A model generated the notes under the pieces. That model was not told the DNA's origin and did not search any database. It was given only the letters and a program-made list of their open reading frames with translations. This document shows positions 36,563-46,136 of a stretch of 64,000 nucleotides of DNA, in pieces (positions within the stretch are counted from its first letter, which is position 1; the number at the start of each line of letters is the position of its first letter). Position numbers and translations under genes: made by a program. Source of the stretch: Pseudomonadota bacterium (GTDB lineage: Bacteria > Pseudomonadota > Gammaproteobacteria > QQUJ01). The DNA lies in assembly GCA_008501635.1 (NCBI GenBank), contig QQUJ01000010.1, positions 682,001-746,000 on the forward strand, given 5' to 3'.

Positions 36563-37456
36563 ATGGATCAGACAAGAAGCATCGTTGCTGCTGTGAGCCA
36601 GTTCCCGCAGGATGACCCGGTGCTGGCGCGCGCCGCGGAGATTGCCCGCGCGCACCGGGCACGACTCACCATCGTTCATGTCATCGACAGTCTCACCGGT
36701 TTTGATTTTGCGTCCATGGACCTGAGGCGCATCCAGCATCAAATACGGCTCACCGCCCGCAAAAACGTCGAGACCGCGGTTGAAAAACAGGTAGTCGATG
36801 TTGCCGAGATCGATATTCGTATCGAGACCGGATCGCCGTCCCTGCGCCTGATCGAGCTGATCGATGAGATCAACGCCGATCTGGTCGTGATGCGGGCGCA
36901 TCAGGGCGACTCGATTCTTGCGAAGCTCATTGGTTCGACGACTGATCGGGTGGTCCGCGCAAGCCGTGCACCGGTGTTGGTGGTCAAACGGCCGGTCACG
37001 CAAGCCTATCAACGTGTTGTGGTCTCCATTGACACATCCGATGACTCTGGTGAGGCGGTACCCTTCGTCGCTGCGTTGTTTCCGTTGGCCGGGCTGCGCC
37101 TGATCCATGTCGTGGAGATCCCGCTCCAGTTCGAAGCTGCGATGCTGCATGCGGGCACCGGTCAAAGTGTAGAGGCCCATCGCGATGCCCTGATCCGCAA
37201 GGCGAAGGCCTCCCTGCGCGATATGTCCAAACAGCTGGCCCATCGCCCGATACGAAGTACGGTGCGGGTCGTTGCCGGCCATCCGGCGAAATCCCTGGTG
37301 CGGGCGACATGGAGCCCGAAGGTGGACCTGATTGTGCTGGGTCCCGGAGGCACGGGCATGATCCGGAGGATGCTGCTTGGCAGCGTCACCCGGCGGGTGC
37401 TGCGGAGCGCGGCCTGTGATGTTTTGATTTGTCGCACGGCCCTAGAGGAGGAATAG
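36563..37456 (+). CDS. Tandem universal stress protein
   Basis: A 297-residue protein with two Usp domains (residues 1-145 and 150-295). Both retain motifs of the ATP-binding type: LVVMRAHQGDSILAKLIGSTTDRVVRAS in the first and IVLGPGGTGMIRRMLLGSVTRRVLR in the second. It differs from the UspE-like protein at 31.7 kb, in which the first domain is degenerate. GGGGAG lies about 10 bases upstream of the ATG. It is transcribed towards mgtE; the two stops are six bases apart, so the genes converge. Confidence 0.92.
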   Translation: MDQTRSIVAAVSQFPQDDPVLARAAEIARAHRARLTIVHVIDSLTGFDFASMDLRRIQHQIRLTARKNVETAVEKQVVDVAEIDIRIETGSPSLRLIELIDEINADLVVMRAHQGDSILAKLIGSTTDRVVRASRAPVLVVKRPVTQAYQRVVVSIDTSDDSGEAVPFVAALFPLAGLRLIHVVEIPLQFEAAMLHAGTGQSVEAHRDALIRKAKASLRDMSKQLAHRPIRSTVRVVAGHPAKSLVRATWSPKVDLIVLGPGGTGMIRRMLLGSVTRRVLRSAACDVLICRTALEEE

Positions 37457-37462
37457 CCTGGA

Positions 37463-38806
37463 TCAGGGGCTCAGCACTATCGTTGCAATCGAGAAATAGA
37501 CCAACACGCCGACTGCATCCGATATCGTCGTGACCAGCGGCGCACTGGCGGTCGCGGGATCGAGCCGCACACGGCTCAGCAGGAACGGCAGCGACATCCC
37601 CACCAGGCTGCCGATGATGACCACCAGCACCATCGTCAGCCCCACCACCAGCGCGATATCGGACCCGCCGCGCAGCACCCCGATCGGCGAGACGATAAGC
37701 GCCATCGTTGCCCCCAGCGCCAGCGCGATCATAAGTTCACGCAGGATCAGCTCGCGCCAGTCTTTCAGCGCCACATCGCCCGTGGCCAGCGCGCGTACCA
37801 TCAGTGTGGCCGACTGCGACCCGGCATTGCCGCCACTGTCGATCAGCAATGGAAGAAAGAATACCAGTGCTACATAGGCCAGAATCATGTCCTCGAAGAA
37901 CGCGATCCCCGCGCCCGAAAACAGATTGCCGAACACCAGCAACGCAAGCCAGAAAATTCGCTTGGTGTAAAGCACACCCATGCCCGCCTCGCGCATACTC
38001 TGCGAAAAGGGGAGAACGGTGGCGATCTTCTGGAAATCCTCCGTCGTCTCCCGTTGCATTACATCCGCCGCATCGTCATGCGTGATGATGCCGATCAGTC
38101 TGCCATCCTCATCGATAACCGGCAGCGCCAGCAGGTCATAATGCGCAATCATCCGGGCCACTTCCTCCTGGTTCATATCCAGCGTGACGGATACCGGGGC
38201 AGGGTCCATGATCTCTTCGATTCGCGTGTCGGCAGCGGCCAGAATCAATTCATGCAGCCGAATAGAGCCGATCAGCCGGCGGTCGGCGTCGAGGATATAG
38301 GATCGGTAAATGGTCTCCTTCTCGGGGGCCTCACGCCGCAGCAGTTCGATGGCCTCACGTGCCGACATGCGTGCGGAAAGCGTCGCATAGTCCGAGGTCA
38401 TGACTGCCCCGGCGGTTCCTTCGGCATAGGCCGACAAACGGCGGATATCCTCGCGTTCCTCCCGCGCAAGGTCGCGTAACAGCCGCTGCTGCTGCTCCGG
38501 CGTCAGGTGATTGAACAGGTCAGCGCGATCGTCAGCATCCATCTGGGTAACGATCTCCGCCAGATCTCCGCGAGTCAGCTGTCCGACGAGCTTTGCCTGA
38601 ACATCAAACGGTAGATAGCTGAATGTTTTGGCCCGCCGGGGCAGGGGCAGCGCCAGAATTTCTCCCTTCGCCAGGTCGCGTGGAAGCCCCGCAAGCCAGG
38701 CAGCCAGATCAACCGCATGCGCCGTCTCGACGAAATGGCGGAGGGTTTCGTCGGGGGCATCGGCCAGGGGTATAGGGTCGCCCAGGTTCGCTTCGTTCTT
38801 TTTCAT
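37463..38806 (-). CDS. mgtE: Magnesium transporter MgtE
   Basis: A Mg2+ channel/transporter of 447 residues with this start. The N-terminal superhelical domain (to about 130) contains the LPRRAKTFSYLPFDVQAKLV and MDADDRADLFNHL repeats. Two CBS domains (about 135-250) include LPVIDEDGRLIGIITHDDAAD. Five transmembrane helices follow, with the SGGNAGSQSATLMVRALATGD signature of the pore. ATG 38806 has GGAG upstream and is preferred over 38842. A paired gene for Co2+/Mg2+ efflux is not present. Confidence 0.96.
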   Translation of the reverse strand: MKKNEANLGDPIPLADAPDETLRHFVETAHAVDLAAWLAGLPRDLAKGEILALPLPRRAKTFSYLPFDVQAKLVGQLTRGDLAEIVTQMDADDRADLFNHLTPEQQQRLLRDLAREEREDIRRLSAYAEGTAGAVMTSDYATLSARMSAREAIELLRREAPEKETIYRSYILDADRRLIGSIRLHELILAAADTRIEEIMDPAPVSVTLDMNQEEVARMIAHYDLLALPVIDEDGRLIGIITHDDAADVMQRETTEDFQKIATVLPFSQSMREAGMGVLYTKRIFWLALLVFGNLFSGAGIAFFEDMILAYVALVFFLPLLIDSGGNAGSQSATLMVRALATGDVALKDWRELILRELMIALALGATMALIVSPIGVLRGGSDIALVVGLTMVLVVIIGSLVGMSLPFLLSRVRLDPATASAPLVTTISDAVGVLVYFSIATIVLSP

Positions 38807-38941
38807 CAGTCCGTATCTCCGAACAGCATCTGATATTTCCAATCAGGGGCGCTTGATCAAGCCACCAAGTGCGGGGTCGATCCGGCTTATTGGAGGCTCA
38901 TGAGACCCGTGAATCTCGGCCGTTCCGAAAAAGGGCTTCCC

Positions 38942-40279
38942 TCAGGTTACTTCCGGCAGTGGCTGCGTGGGCTCACCCGCGGCAATCTCCTTACCGATCC
39001 AGCGATCCATCACGACACACGCGGTCAGGTCACCCGTGACATTCACCGTGGTTCGGCACATATCCAGGATCCGGTCGACACCGAGAATCAAGGCAATGCC
39101 AGAGATGGGAACACCGACGCCTTGCAGAATAGTCGCGAGTACGACAATTCCCACGCCCGGCGTACTCGGTGTGCCGATGGAAGCGCCGACAGTGATTGCG
39201 ATGAGTAACAGTAACTCACTCAATGTAAGATCGATGCCGAACACCTGGGTCAGGAACACAGCGGCCACCACTTGATACAGCGCAGTGCCGTCCATGTTGA
39301 TCGTCGCGCCCAGGGGGATGATGAACTGCGCGATGGATTTGCGCACACCCAGCTTCTCGTGCGCCGTTTGCATCGACAGCGGCATCACCGCGGCGGAGCT
39401 TGAGGTGGAAAACGCCAGCAGCTGTGGTTCCCGAATTGCGCGCAGGAAGGCGCCCGGTGTCTTTTTTGCCGCAAACACCACGATCAATACATAGATTCCC
39501 AACAACAACAGCAACCCCAGTAACACGCTGGCCACATAGACCGACATACCGAGAAGGGCGTCGATGCCTACGCGAATCGTGATGTCGCACAGCAGACCGA
39601 ATACGGCCAGGGGCGCGATCGTCATCGCCCAGTTGACGATTTTCATTGTCAGGGCCTGGATGCTGCTTAACAGGTCGAGGACTAGTTTGTTCTGACGTTT
39701 TTCCAGTGCGATCAGCGCCACGCCGATAAAAATGGCATAGACCACGATGGCGAACATGTCCTTGTCGATAAGCGACCTGAAGGGATTGGCGGGGACCAGA
39801 CTCGCGATGCGTTGTGGGAGACTGATATCTTGCGCATCGACACTGGTCGTTGTCACGGTATGCGGAGTATCACCAACCATGGATTGCACCAGATCAGCAG
39901 CGATATAATGACCGGGACGCAATATTGTCGCCACAGTGATACCGAGCACCACGGCGATAACGGTTGTGGTAATAAAATAAGGCACGATTCGCACACCGGC
40001 TTTTTTCAGAAAAGATGCATCACCACTGGAGGTAATGCCGAGAATAATCGAGGAGATCACCAGCGGAATGACGACCATCTGGATCATTGCCAGGAACAAT
40101 TGGCCGGGCACTGCGACCCATTGGGCCACGTTGTAAGCCGTTTCTTCGGGTAACAATGCGACACCGGATGGCGATAGAAGAAGTCCCAGTCCGATGCCCA
40201 GCACCATGGCGACCAACACCTGTTGCCATAGATGTGTGCGTAGGAGTAAAGGTTTTTGGGGTTTTCGGTGTCTTTGCAT
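38942..40279 (-). CDS. Dicarboxylate/amino acid:cation symporter (DAACS)
   Basis: A 445-residue GltP/DctA-like secondary transporter with eight helices. It shows the serine-rich re-entrant loop STSSSAAVMPLSM (HP1), the helix 7 motif GATINMDGTALYQ and the HP2 region GASIGTPSTPGVGIVVLATIL. Substrates in the family are C4-dicarboxylates, glutamate or aspartate with Na+ or H+. The first residues (MQRHRKPQKP) are basic and cytosolic. It is a single gene, divergent from the Rnk-like gene 268 bp away. Confidence 0.93.
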   Translation of the reverse strand: MQRHRKPQKPLLLRTHLWQQVLVAMVLGIGLGLLLSPSGVALLPEETAYNVAQWVAVPGQLFLAMIQMVVIPLVISSIILGITSSGDASFLKKAGVRIVPYFITTTVIAVVLGITVATILRPGHYIAADLVQSMVGDTPHTVTTTSVDAQDISLPQRIASLVPANPFRSLIDKDMFAIVVYAIFIGVALIALEKRQNKLVLDLLSSIQALTMKIVNWAMTIAPLAVFGLLCDITIRVGIDALLGMSVYVASVLLGLLLLLGIYVLIVVFAAKKTPGAFLRAIREPQLLAFSTSSSAAVMPLSMQTAHEKLGVRKSIAQFIIPLGATINMDGTALYQVVAAVFLTQVFGIDLTLSELLLLIAITVGASIGTPSTPGVGIVVLATILQGVGVPISGIALILGVDRILDMCRTTVNVTGDLTACVVMDRWIGKEIAAGEPTQPLPEVT

Positions 40280-40547
40280 GCCGTCGGTTTCCTGTCCGCA
40301 CCGGTAGGGCTTCTAAGCCTTGTCGAATAAGTCTAAGATAGGCCCTTACTTTACTCGGGCGTATCGAGAAGAGGTCTTAATTGCCCCGCACCCTTCCCCG
40401 AGTGGTAAAATCCGCTGTAGTGCACAGGGGAATCACACCATTACCGTCGCTGCCAGAACCTGAAGGCAGATGCGTTTTCTAACGGACCCAAATCTTAGGT
40501 TAGCCGATTTGGGTTGTCTGCAGTGAACTGAATTATGAGACAATCTG

Positions 40548-40958
40548 ATGAACACTAGGCCAGGAATTATACTGACATCGCAGGATCTGAATCGCCTGGA
40601 GACGCTGCTTGATGCACTACCGACGGACGCCTTTCCGGGCAAGGTCGAGCTGCGGGCGGAACTCGATCGTGCCGAGGTCGTCGAGCCACAGGACATCCCG
40701 CCCGATGTGGTGACCATGAACAGCAGGGTGCGCTTTGCGCTGGAATCGGGAGAAGAGTTCTCCCTGACACTGGTGTACCCGAAGGATATGGATGGCAGCG
40801 CCGACCGTATCTCGATAATCGCACCCGTCGGCAGTGCGCTGTTGGGGCTGTCTGCAGGTGAACACATCGAGTGGCCCCGGCCGGGTGGCGGAATACTGAA
40901 GGTGCGTCTTGTGGAAGTCGTCTACCAACCCGAGCGGGCTGGTGACTTCCACCGCTAG
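40548..40958 (+). CDS. Rnk-like GreA/GreB C-terminal domain protein, second copy
   Basis: A 136-residue paralogue of the protein at 21579-21992. It has a short helical N-terminus, LTSQDLNRLETLLDALPTD, followed by the GreA-C domain with IPPDVVTMNSRVRFALESGEEF, then ISIIAPVGSALLGLSAGEHIEW and VRLVEVVYQPERAGDFHR. It has the same domain layout and end (Y-Q-P-E-x-A-G-D-F) as the first copy. The expected role is binding RNA polymerase, as for Rnk. The ATG follows a gene-free region of about 270 bp that should carry its promoter. Confidence 0.88.
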   Translation: MNTRPGIILTSQDLNRLETLLDALPTDAFPGKVELRAELDRAEVVEPQDIPPDVVTMNSRVRFALESGEEFSLTLVYPKDMDGSADRISIIAPVGSALLGLSAGEHIEWPRPGGGILKVRLVEVVYQPERAGDFHR

Positions 40959-40990
40959 CGCGCAATTTTGAAACGCCAGTGAAGGTTATA

Positions 40991-41101
40991 CCGGCACTAC
41001 GTAGCGGGTATGCCCCAGCGTCGGGATCATCCGCCGCGTCTGCCAGGGCGCGGGTTCGGCATGCGGTTCGACACGTTCTGTCTCGTCGGCGAGATGATCG
41101 C
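40991..41101 (-). pseudogene. Vestige of a HAD-ATPase gene 3' end
   Basis: About 110 bp is clearly but distantly similar to 43051-43170 and 57315-57430, which encode the C-terminus of the HAD-ATPase fusion. Shared blocks include ATCATCCGCCG, GTCTGCCAGGG and GTCGGCGAGAT. The frame is not usable. It marks an older third copy of the gene beside the second Rnk-like gene. Confidence 0.7.
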
Positions 41102-41118
41102 CACCTGTATTGAGCAGA

Positions 41119-41820
41119 ATGGATACAAGACCCGGGCCTTCAACTGCGGAGAAGAACACGACCGACTTTTCGACGCGCGTTCACCGTGGGGTTCTGATCG
41201 TCCTCCAGGTCATCATGGCGGTGGAATTGATACTGGTGTTCTATGAGCGGCAGTGGATCAACGCGTTCCTGATCATGACGATCATGGCGATCACCCTTTC
41301 ACCCGCTGTGCTTGGTCACCGGTTCCGGGTGTACATTCCCCCGGAGTTTCAACTGCTGGCCGTGGTATTCGTGTTCGCGGCGTTATTCCTGGGGGAAATC
41401 CACAGCTACTATGCGCGGTTCTGGTGGTGGGATATCGCGCTGCACACCAGTTCCGGGCTGCTGATGGGGATTCTCGGTTTTCTGCTCGTCTATGTGCTCA
41501 ACGAGAGCGAAAACATCGACGTTCATATGCGGGCGCATTTCGTGGCGTTGTTCGCGTTTTTGTTTGCCGTGACGGTCGGCACGCTATGGGAGATCTTTGA
41601 ATTCGCTATGGACCAGATCGTCGATACCAATATGCAGAAACCCATGCTCGGGGATCCATCGGGACTGACCGACACCATGTGGGATATGATCGTCAATGCC
41701 CTGGGCGCCCTGGCAATCAGCGCGCTGGGCTGGTGGTATATGAAACGCGACGAACGCTCTTTCATCGAAGCCTGGATTCGAAAGTTCATCGAACGCAACC
41801 CTCGGCTGTTCCGACATTGA
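41119..41820 (+). CDS. DUF2238 (YjdF-like) membrane protein
   Basis: A 233-residue inner-membrane protein with six hydrophobic segments. Family motifs are visible: the FWWWDIALHTSSGLLMGILGF block, GTLWEIFEFAMDQ, then MQKPMLGD, and the LTDTMWDMIVNALGALA loop. The acidic and histidine residues in these loops are conserved in the family, but no biochemical function is established that I can name. The start ATG 41119 overlaps the vestigial segment just upstream. It ends 58 bp before the baeRF gene and may share its transcript. Confidence 0.85.
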   Translation: MDTRPGPSTAEKNTTDFSTRVHRGVLIVLQVIMAVELILVFYERQWINAFLIMTIMAITLSPAVLGHRFRVYIPPEFQLLAVVFVFAALFLGEIHSYYARFWWWDIALHTSSGLLMGILGFLLVYVLNESENIDVHMRAHFVALFAFLFAVTVGTLWEIFEFAMDQIVDTNMQKPMLGDPSGLTDTMWDMIVNALGALAISALGWWYMKRDERSFIEAWIRKFIERNPRLFRH

Positions 41821-41878
41821 ACCGGCGAGACGGGGCTTGTGACATGCCTTATAGAAAGCTATTGGAGGTACCACGACC

Positions 41879-43021
41879 ATGAATTCACTTGCACAGGATT
41901 ACCCGGCCATTCTCTCTGGCGATCACCAACCGCCCTGTCTCTCCCTGTATCAGCCGACATATAGACAACACCCGGACAATGCGCAGGATCCCATCCGCTT
42001 CCGCAACCTGGTGAAGAAGATGGAGGAATCATTGCGGCAGAAATACCCGAAACAGAAAATCAAGTCGCTTATGCAGCCGTTCGAGGCTCTGGCTGAAGAC
42101 CGGGCTTTCTGGAATCACACTGGGGACGGGCTCGCGATTCTGAGTGCGCCCGGGTTGTTCCGTGTTTATAGGCTGCAGCGCCCGGTTGCCGAACTGGTGG
42201 TTGTCGCCGACAGTTTTCACACCAAACCGCTGATGCGCATCGCACAGTCGGCCGACCGCTACCAGATTCTTGGTCTGAACCGGCGGGCGTTCAAGGTGTT
42301 CGAGGGTAATCGCGACGCGCTGGACGAAATTCTGCCGATCGAAGGCGTACCGCAATCGACTGCCGAACTGCTGGGCAAAGAGGCCGACGCTCGTGAAGGT
42401 GCGCATCGCACCTACGGGCCTACCGGCGGCGCCACGGGACATGGCACCGATGTCAAACAGGATGCCGCAGACCGTGACACCCAACAATTTTTCCGCGCGG
42501 TCGATCAGGTGGTGTTGCAACATTGTTCGCAACCCTCAGGGCTGCGTCTGATACTGGCGGCGCTACCCGAGCACCACAATCGGTTTCGCAGGATCAGCCG
42601 CAACCCGTTATTGATAAAAGAAGCGCTCGACGTTCACCCGGATGATCTGTCGCTCGATGCGCTGCGTGAACGTGCCTGGCAACTGGTGCAACCGTATTAC
42701 CTCGAGCGGCTGGCGGGTCTGGTGGAAGCCTTTGGCGCGGCCATTGCAAATGGGCAGGGCGCGGATGAGCCTGGCGACATTGCCAGGGCCGCCATCGCCG
42801 GGCGAGTCGCAACACTGTTGATCGAGGCCGACCGTTTGATTCCTGGAGTTATCGATGTTGCAAGCGGCGATATCATCCCCAGTGATCTGAACCATCCGGA
42901 AGTTGACGATGTGCTCGACGACCTCGGCGAGCACGTACTCAAGGCCGGTGGCGAGGTTGTGATCGTTCCCGCCGAGCGAATGCCAACGAAGTCCGGCGCT
43001 GCTGCGATCTATCGTTTTTGA
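41879..43021 (+). CDS. Bacterial archaeo-eukaryotic release factor-like protein (baeRF)
   Basis: A 380-residue soluble protein of the baeRF group (related to the middle and C-terminal domains of eRF1/Pelota). It contains FWNHTGDGLAIL, FRVYRLQRPVAELVVVADSF and RYQILGLNRRAFKVFEGN, typical of the group. A central glycine/alanine-rich linker (about residues 175-195) follows. The C-terminal L7Ae-like part has ATLLIEADRLIPG and VDDVLDDLGEHVLKAGGEVVIVP. Such proteins are thought to act on ribosomes or tRNA; this is not shown here. GGAGGT precedes the ATG. Confidence 0.75.
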   Translation: MNSLAQDYPAILSGDHQPPCLSLYQPTYRQHPDNAQDPIRFRNLVKKMEESLRQKYPKQKIKSLMQPFEALAEDRAFWNHTGDGLAILSAPGLFRVYRLQRPVAELVVVADSFHTKPLMRIAQSADRYQILGLNRRAFKVFEGNRDALDEILPIEGVPQSTAELLGKEADAREGAHRTYGPTGGATGHGTDVKQDAADRDTQQFFRAVDQVVLQHCSQPSGLRLILAALPEHHNRFRRISRNPLLIKEALDVHPDDLSLDALRERAWQLVQPYYLERLAGLVEAFGAAIANGQGADEPGDIARAAIAGRVATLLIEADRLIPGVIDVASGDIIPSDLNHPEVDDVLDDLGEHVLKAGGEVVIVPAERMPTKSGAAAIYRF

Positions 43022-43059
43022 TCGTCTTTTGAAAGCCGTTCTAATGACGCTCTTAAGAT

Positions 43060-43509
43060 CTATTCCGGCAGTGTGTAACGGGCATTCACCAACTCTGTAA
43101 TCATCCGCCGTGTCTGCCAGGGTTCGAGGTCGGTACGCCGCTCGGCACGTTCCGTTTCGTCGGCGAGATAATCATCCTTGATTGCATGGCGGAACCAGCG
43201 CGAGTAATCGCCGCGGCGGAGGTGGTACATCCAGGTCGCCTCATCGATGCCTTGGGCGGTCTGGCAGAAAACCATAAGATTTTGCGCCTTCAGGTTGTGC
43301 TGGTTATCGGGGCCGCGGAAATAGAAACGGTGCCAGCGCAGGTCGCCTTCTGCGTACTTGCGGAGGTGGCGGATGCGCTCGGCCCGCCCGCGCTGTGCCT
43401 GCATCGAAAACGGTGGCTGTCCATCCCGGACAAACCAGACGACGACATTAGTTGGTTGATACGACAGACCTTCCGGCCACGTCAATGGCTGGTCCGTTGC
43501 AAGCACCAC
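43060..43509 (-). pseudogene. C-terminal fragment of the HAD-ATPase fusion gene
   Basis: Its 149 residues are nearly identical to the last 149 residues of the intact gene at 57314-59032, differing at a handful of positions (for example YAEGDLRWHRFYF versus YAEGNLRWHSFYF). DNA similarity stops abruptly at about 43500, after GGTCCGTTGC. The missing upstream part continues only as a piece at 46803-46968. The intervening 3.3 kb holds three unrelated genes, so this copy was probably split by insertion with partial loss. Confidence 0.9.
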
Positions 43510-43690
43510 TTATTGCCCGGATCAATCAGGCGATAGCACACCAGCGTCTAGAGCGCATTCAGCCATGAAGTACCCTTGCGCGCCGGGCGCACCAGCGCAT
43601 AACGACGTTCCGAATGCCAGGCCGGACGGCCGGGTCACGAGGTTTGGGCGCAAGGGCTAACTCAGCCTTAAACTGCAGAAGGAGAAGGCC

Positions 43691-44458
43691 ATGTATGACC
43701 CGAAACACTTCAAGGTTGAAGGTGACGCCGCCCTTGTAACAGGTGCAGGTGCAGGAATAGGCCGCGCGATTGCGACGACCCTGGGGGCCGCAGGAGCACA
43801 TGTCATGGTCAGCGACCTTGATCTGGAGACGGCGCAGGCTGTCGCAGACGAGATCACAGCGGCAGGGGGACAGGCGGTTTCCAGCGCCTGCAACGTGACG
43901 CGCGCGGAAGATCTGGCGACGGTGGTCAGCGCGACACTCAAGGCGTTTGGCAAACTGAGCATCCTTGTGAGCAATGCAGGCGGCGGTGGGCCCAAGCCGT
44001 TTGATATGCCGATGGATGATTTCCGCCGAGCCTATGAGCTGAATGTGTTTTCGTTGTTTCGGCTGGCCCAGCTTGCCGCGCCGGAAATGGAAAAGGCGGG
44101 CGGCGGTGCGATCCTTGCGATCACGTCGATGGCTGGAGAGAACGCCAACCAGCGCATGGCATCTTACGGATCGTCCAAGGCCGCGGCCAATCATTTGATC
44201 CGCAACATCGCCTTCGATCTCGGCCCCAGGGGGATCCGCGTCAACGGCATTGCGCCAGGGGCGACCCGCACCGATGCGCTGAACGCTGTCCTGACGGGCG
44301 ACATTGAAAAGGCGATGCTGGGACATACCCCGATAAACCGCCTGGGGGAACCGCAGGATATGGCGAACGCGGCTCTGTTTTTATGCTCGAACGCGGCGTC
44401 CTGGGTATCTGGTCAAATCCTGACGGTATCAGGCGGCGGTGTGCAGGAACTGACCTAG
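43691..44458 (+). CDS. Short-chain dehydrogenase (7-alpha-hydroxysteroid dehydrogenase-like)
   Basis: A 255-residue classical SDR. The cofactor motif is TGAGAGIGRAI, with Asp in VSDLDLE favouring NAD. SNAGGG is followed by the catalytic Ser in ITSMAGENANQ and Tyr-x3-Lys in YGSSKAA. The C-terminus, GQILTVSGGGVQEL, matches the HdhA-like group, though substrate is not certain. AGAAGGAGAAGG precedes the ATG. It starts a three-gene same-strand set (gaps 10 and 21 bp) lodged inside the split HAD-ATPase gene. Confidence 0.88.
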   Translation: MYDPKHFKVEGDAALVTGAGAGIGRAIATTLGAAGAHVMVSDLDLETAQAVADEITAAGGQAVSSACNVTRAEDLATVVSATLKAFGKLSILVSNAGGGGPKPFDMPMDDFRRAYELNVFSLFRLAQLAAPEMEKAGGGAILAITSMAGENANQRMASYGSSKAAANHLIRNIAFDLGPRGIRVNGIAPGATRTDALNAVLTGDIEKAMLGHTPINRLGEPQDMANAALFLCSNAASWVSGQILTVSGGGVQELT

Positions 44459-44468
44459 GAGACTTTGG

Positions 44469-46115
44469 ATGAACAAGCTGATGACGGCGGCCATGGCCGC
44501 GACACTGTCATTCGGAGGCTCGGTCATGGCGCAAGACACTCCGCTGGACGCGGCCGCATCGGACCCTGTCACGATGGGCTGGATGCAGGGTTTCCCGCCC
44601 GCACCCGCGATGACGATCCGGTTTACGGATGCGGATTTCTTCTCGTTTCCCAAACTGCGCTGGACGGTCTGTCATTTCCGCGAACTGATGCCCACCGTTT
44701 CCGTGCCCAATGCCAGTGGATCGGTCAGCATGCTGCCCGCCGATCTGGATGCGGGTATCGACGCGGTTGAATTCAAGGTTCTGAACAGTGACGAGAAGAT
44801 GACCTTCGATGCCGCCTTTGATGTCAACTATACCGACGGCCTTTTGGTGCTTCACCACGGGCGCATTGTCTATGAGCGCTACGATGGGTGTCTTACGGAA
44901 AGCACGCTCCACGGCGCGATGTCCGTCACCAAGAGTATCACTGGCCTGATGGCCGAAGCATTGATCGCCGAAGGCCGTCTGAATGAGACCGCACCGATGT
45001 CCGATGTCATCCCCGAACTGGCCGACAGCGCCTTTGGAAATGCGACCGTGGTACAGGTGTTGGAGATGACGACTGCGCTGGATTATTCCGAAGACGAAAG
45101 TGATCCGGATGCAGAGTTCTGGCGGTTCGCCGAGGCCGGAAGCCCGTTGCCCAGGCCCGAAGGGTATGAGGGGCCGCGCAGCTATTATGAATACCTGATG
45201 ACGGTGCAGCAGAACGAGGACGCGCATGGCGATGCCTTTGCCTACAAGACCGTGAATTCGGATGCAGTCGGCTGGCTGGTCGCACGCACGACGGGTGTGT
45301 CGGTGGCGCAATATCTGTCCGAGCGTATCTGGCGCCGGATAGGCGCTGAGCGCGAGGCGTTCTATACGGTCGATTCAATCAGCACACCGTTTTCCGGGGG
45401 TGGGTTCAATGCCACGCTGCGCGACATGGGGCGCCTTGGGCAGTTGATCCTGCAACGTGGTAAATGGAACGGCAAACAGGTAATTCCTGCGGCGGCCATC
45501 GATCGCATCCGGCAGGGCGGCGACCACGATGCCTTCACCAGGGCAGGCTACGATTTGCTGCCCGGCTGGACCTATCGTGGCCAGTGGTGGGTCAGCCATG
45601 ACGACAACGGTGCATTTGCAGCACGCGGCGTTCACGGCCAGACGATCTGGATCGACCCGACCGCTGACATGGTCATCGTGCGGTTCGCGTCCCACCCTGT
45701 GGCGAATAATGCAGGCAACGATCCGACCTCCCTGCCCGCATACCGTGCCGTGGCCGCGTATCTGATGGCGCAGGACGACGCCCCGATGCTGGTCGGACGC
45801 GAATGGCTGATCGAGAATATTGCAGGGCGTGGTGTGATCGACCGCAGTCCCGCCAGTCTGCAGTTCCTGCCCGATGGCTCTCTGGCGGGCAACACCACAT
45901 GCAACCGTCTGATTGGGTTGTTCGAAGCGGATGAAGGCGCACTTACGCTTGAGTTGACCGGCACCACGATGATGGCCTGTCCACCTGCGATGGCCAATCA
46001 GGAACAAAACCTGCTGGATTTTTTGGCACAGGTCATATCGTACAGCGTCGATGATACCGGCGCATTGATCCTTGAGACAGCGCGTGGAGAAACCATCACA
46101 GCGCGTCGTCGTTAG
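44469..46115 (+). CDS. Secreted serine hydrolase (class C beta-lactamase-like) fused to a META domain
   Basis: A 548-residue protein with a signal peptide (cleavage probably after GGSVMA, residue 21). The hydrolase domain (about 100-430) has the SxxK motif at Ser152-Val-Thr-Lys155 (MSVTKSITG), YKTVNSD as the Tyr-Asn motif and HGQ as the third box, as in 6-aminohexanoate oligomer hydrolases and esterases. The C-terminal 110 residues form a META/HslJ-like domain with SLAGNTTCNRLIGLFE and TMMACPPAM. The fusion is unusual. It lies between the SDR and the HdeD-like gene in one apparent operon. Confidence 0.85.
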   Translation: MNKLMTAAMAATLSFGGSVMAQDTPLDAAASDPVTMGWMQGFPPAPAMTIRFTDADFFSFPKLRWTVCHFRELMPTVSVPNASGSVSMLPADLDAGIDAVEFKVLNSDEKMTFDAAFDVNYTDGLLVLHHGRIVYERYDGCLTESTLHGAMSVTKSITGLMAEALIAEGRLNETAPMSDVIPELADSAFGNATVVQVLEMTTALDYSEDESDPDAEFWRFAEAGSPLPRPEGYEGPRSYYEYLMTVQQNEDAHGDAFAYKTVNSDAVGWLVARTTGVSVAQYLSERIWRRIGAEREAFYTVDSISTPFSGGGFNATLRDMGRLGQLILQRGKWNGKQVIPAAAIDRIRQGGDHDAFTRAGYDLLPGWTYRGQWWVSHDDNGAFAARGVHGQTIWIDPTADMVIVRFASHPVANNAGNDPTSLPAYRAVAAYLMAQDDAPMLVGREWLIENIAGRGVIDRSPASLQFLPDGSLAGNTTCNRLIGLFEADEGALTLELTGTTMMACPPAMANQEQNLLDFLAQVISYSVDDTGALILETARGETITARRR

Positions 46116-46136
46116 AGTATCAGGAAGGGAAATACC

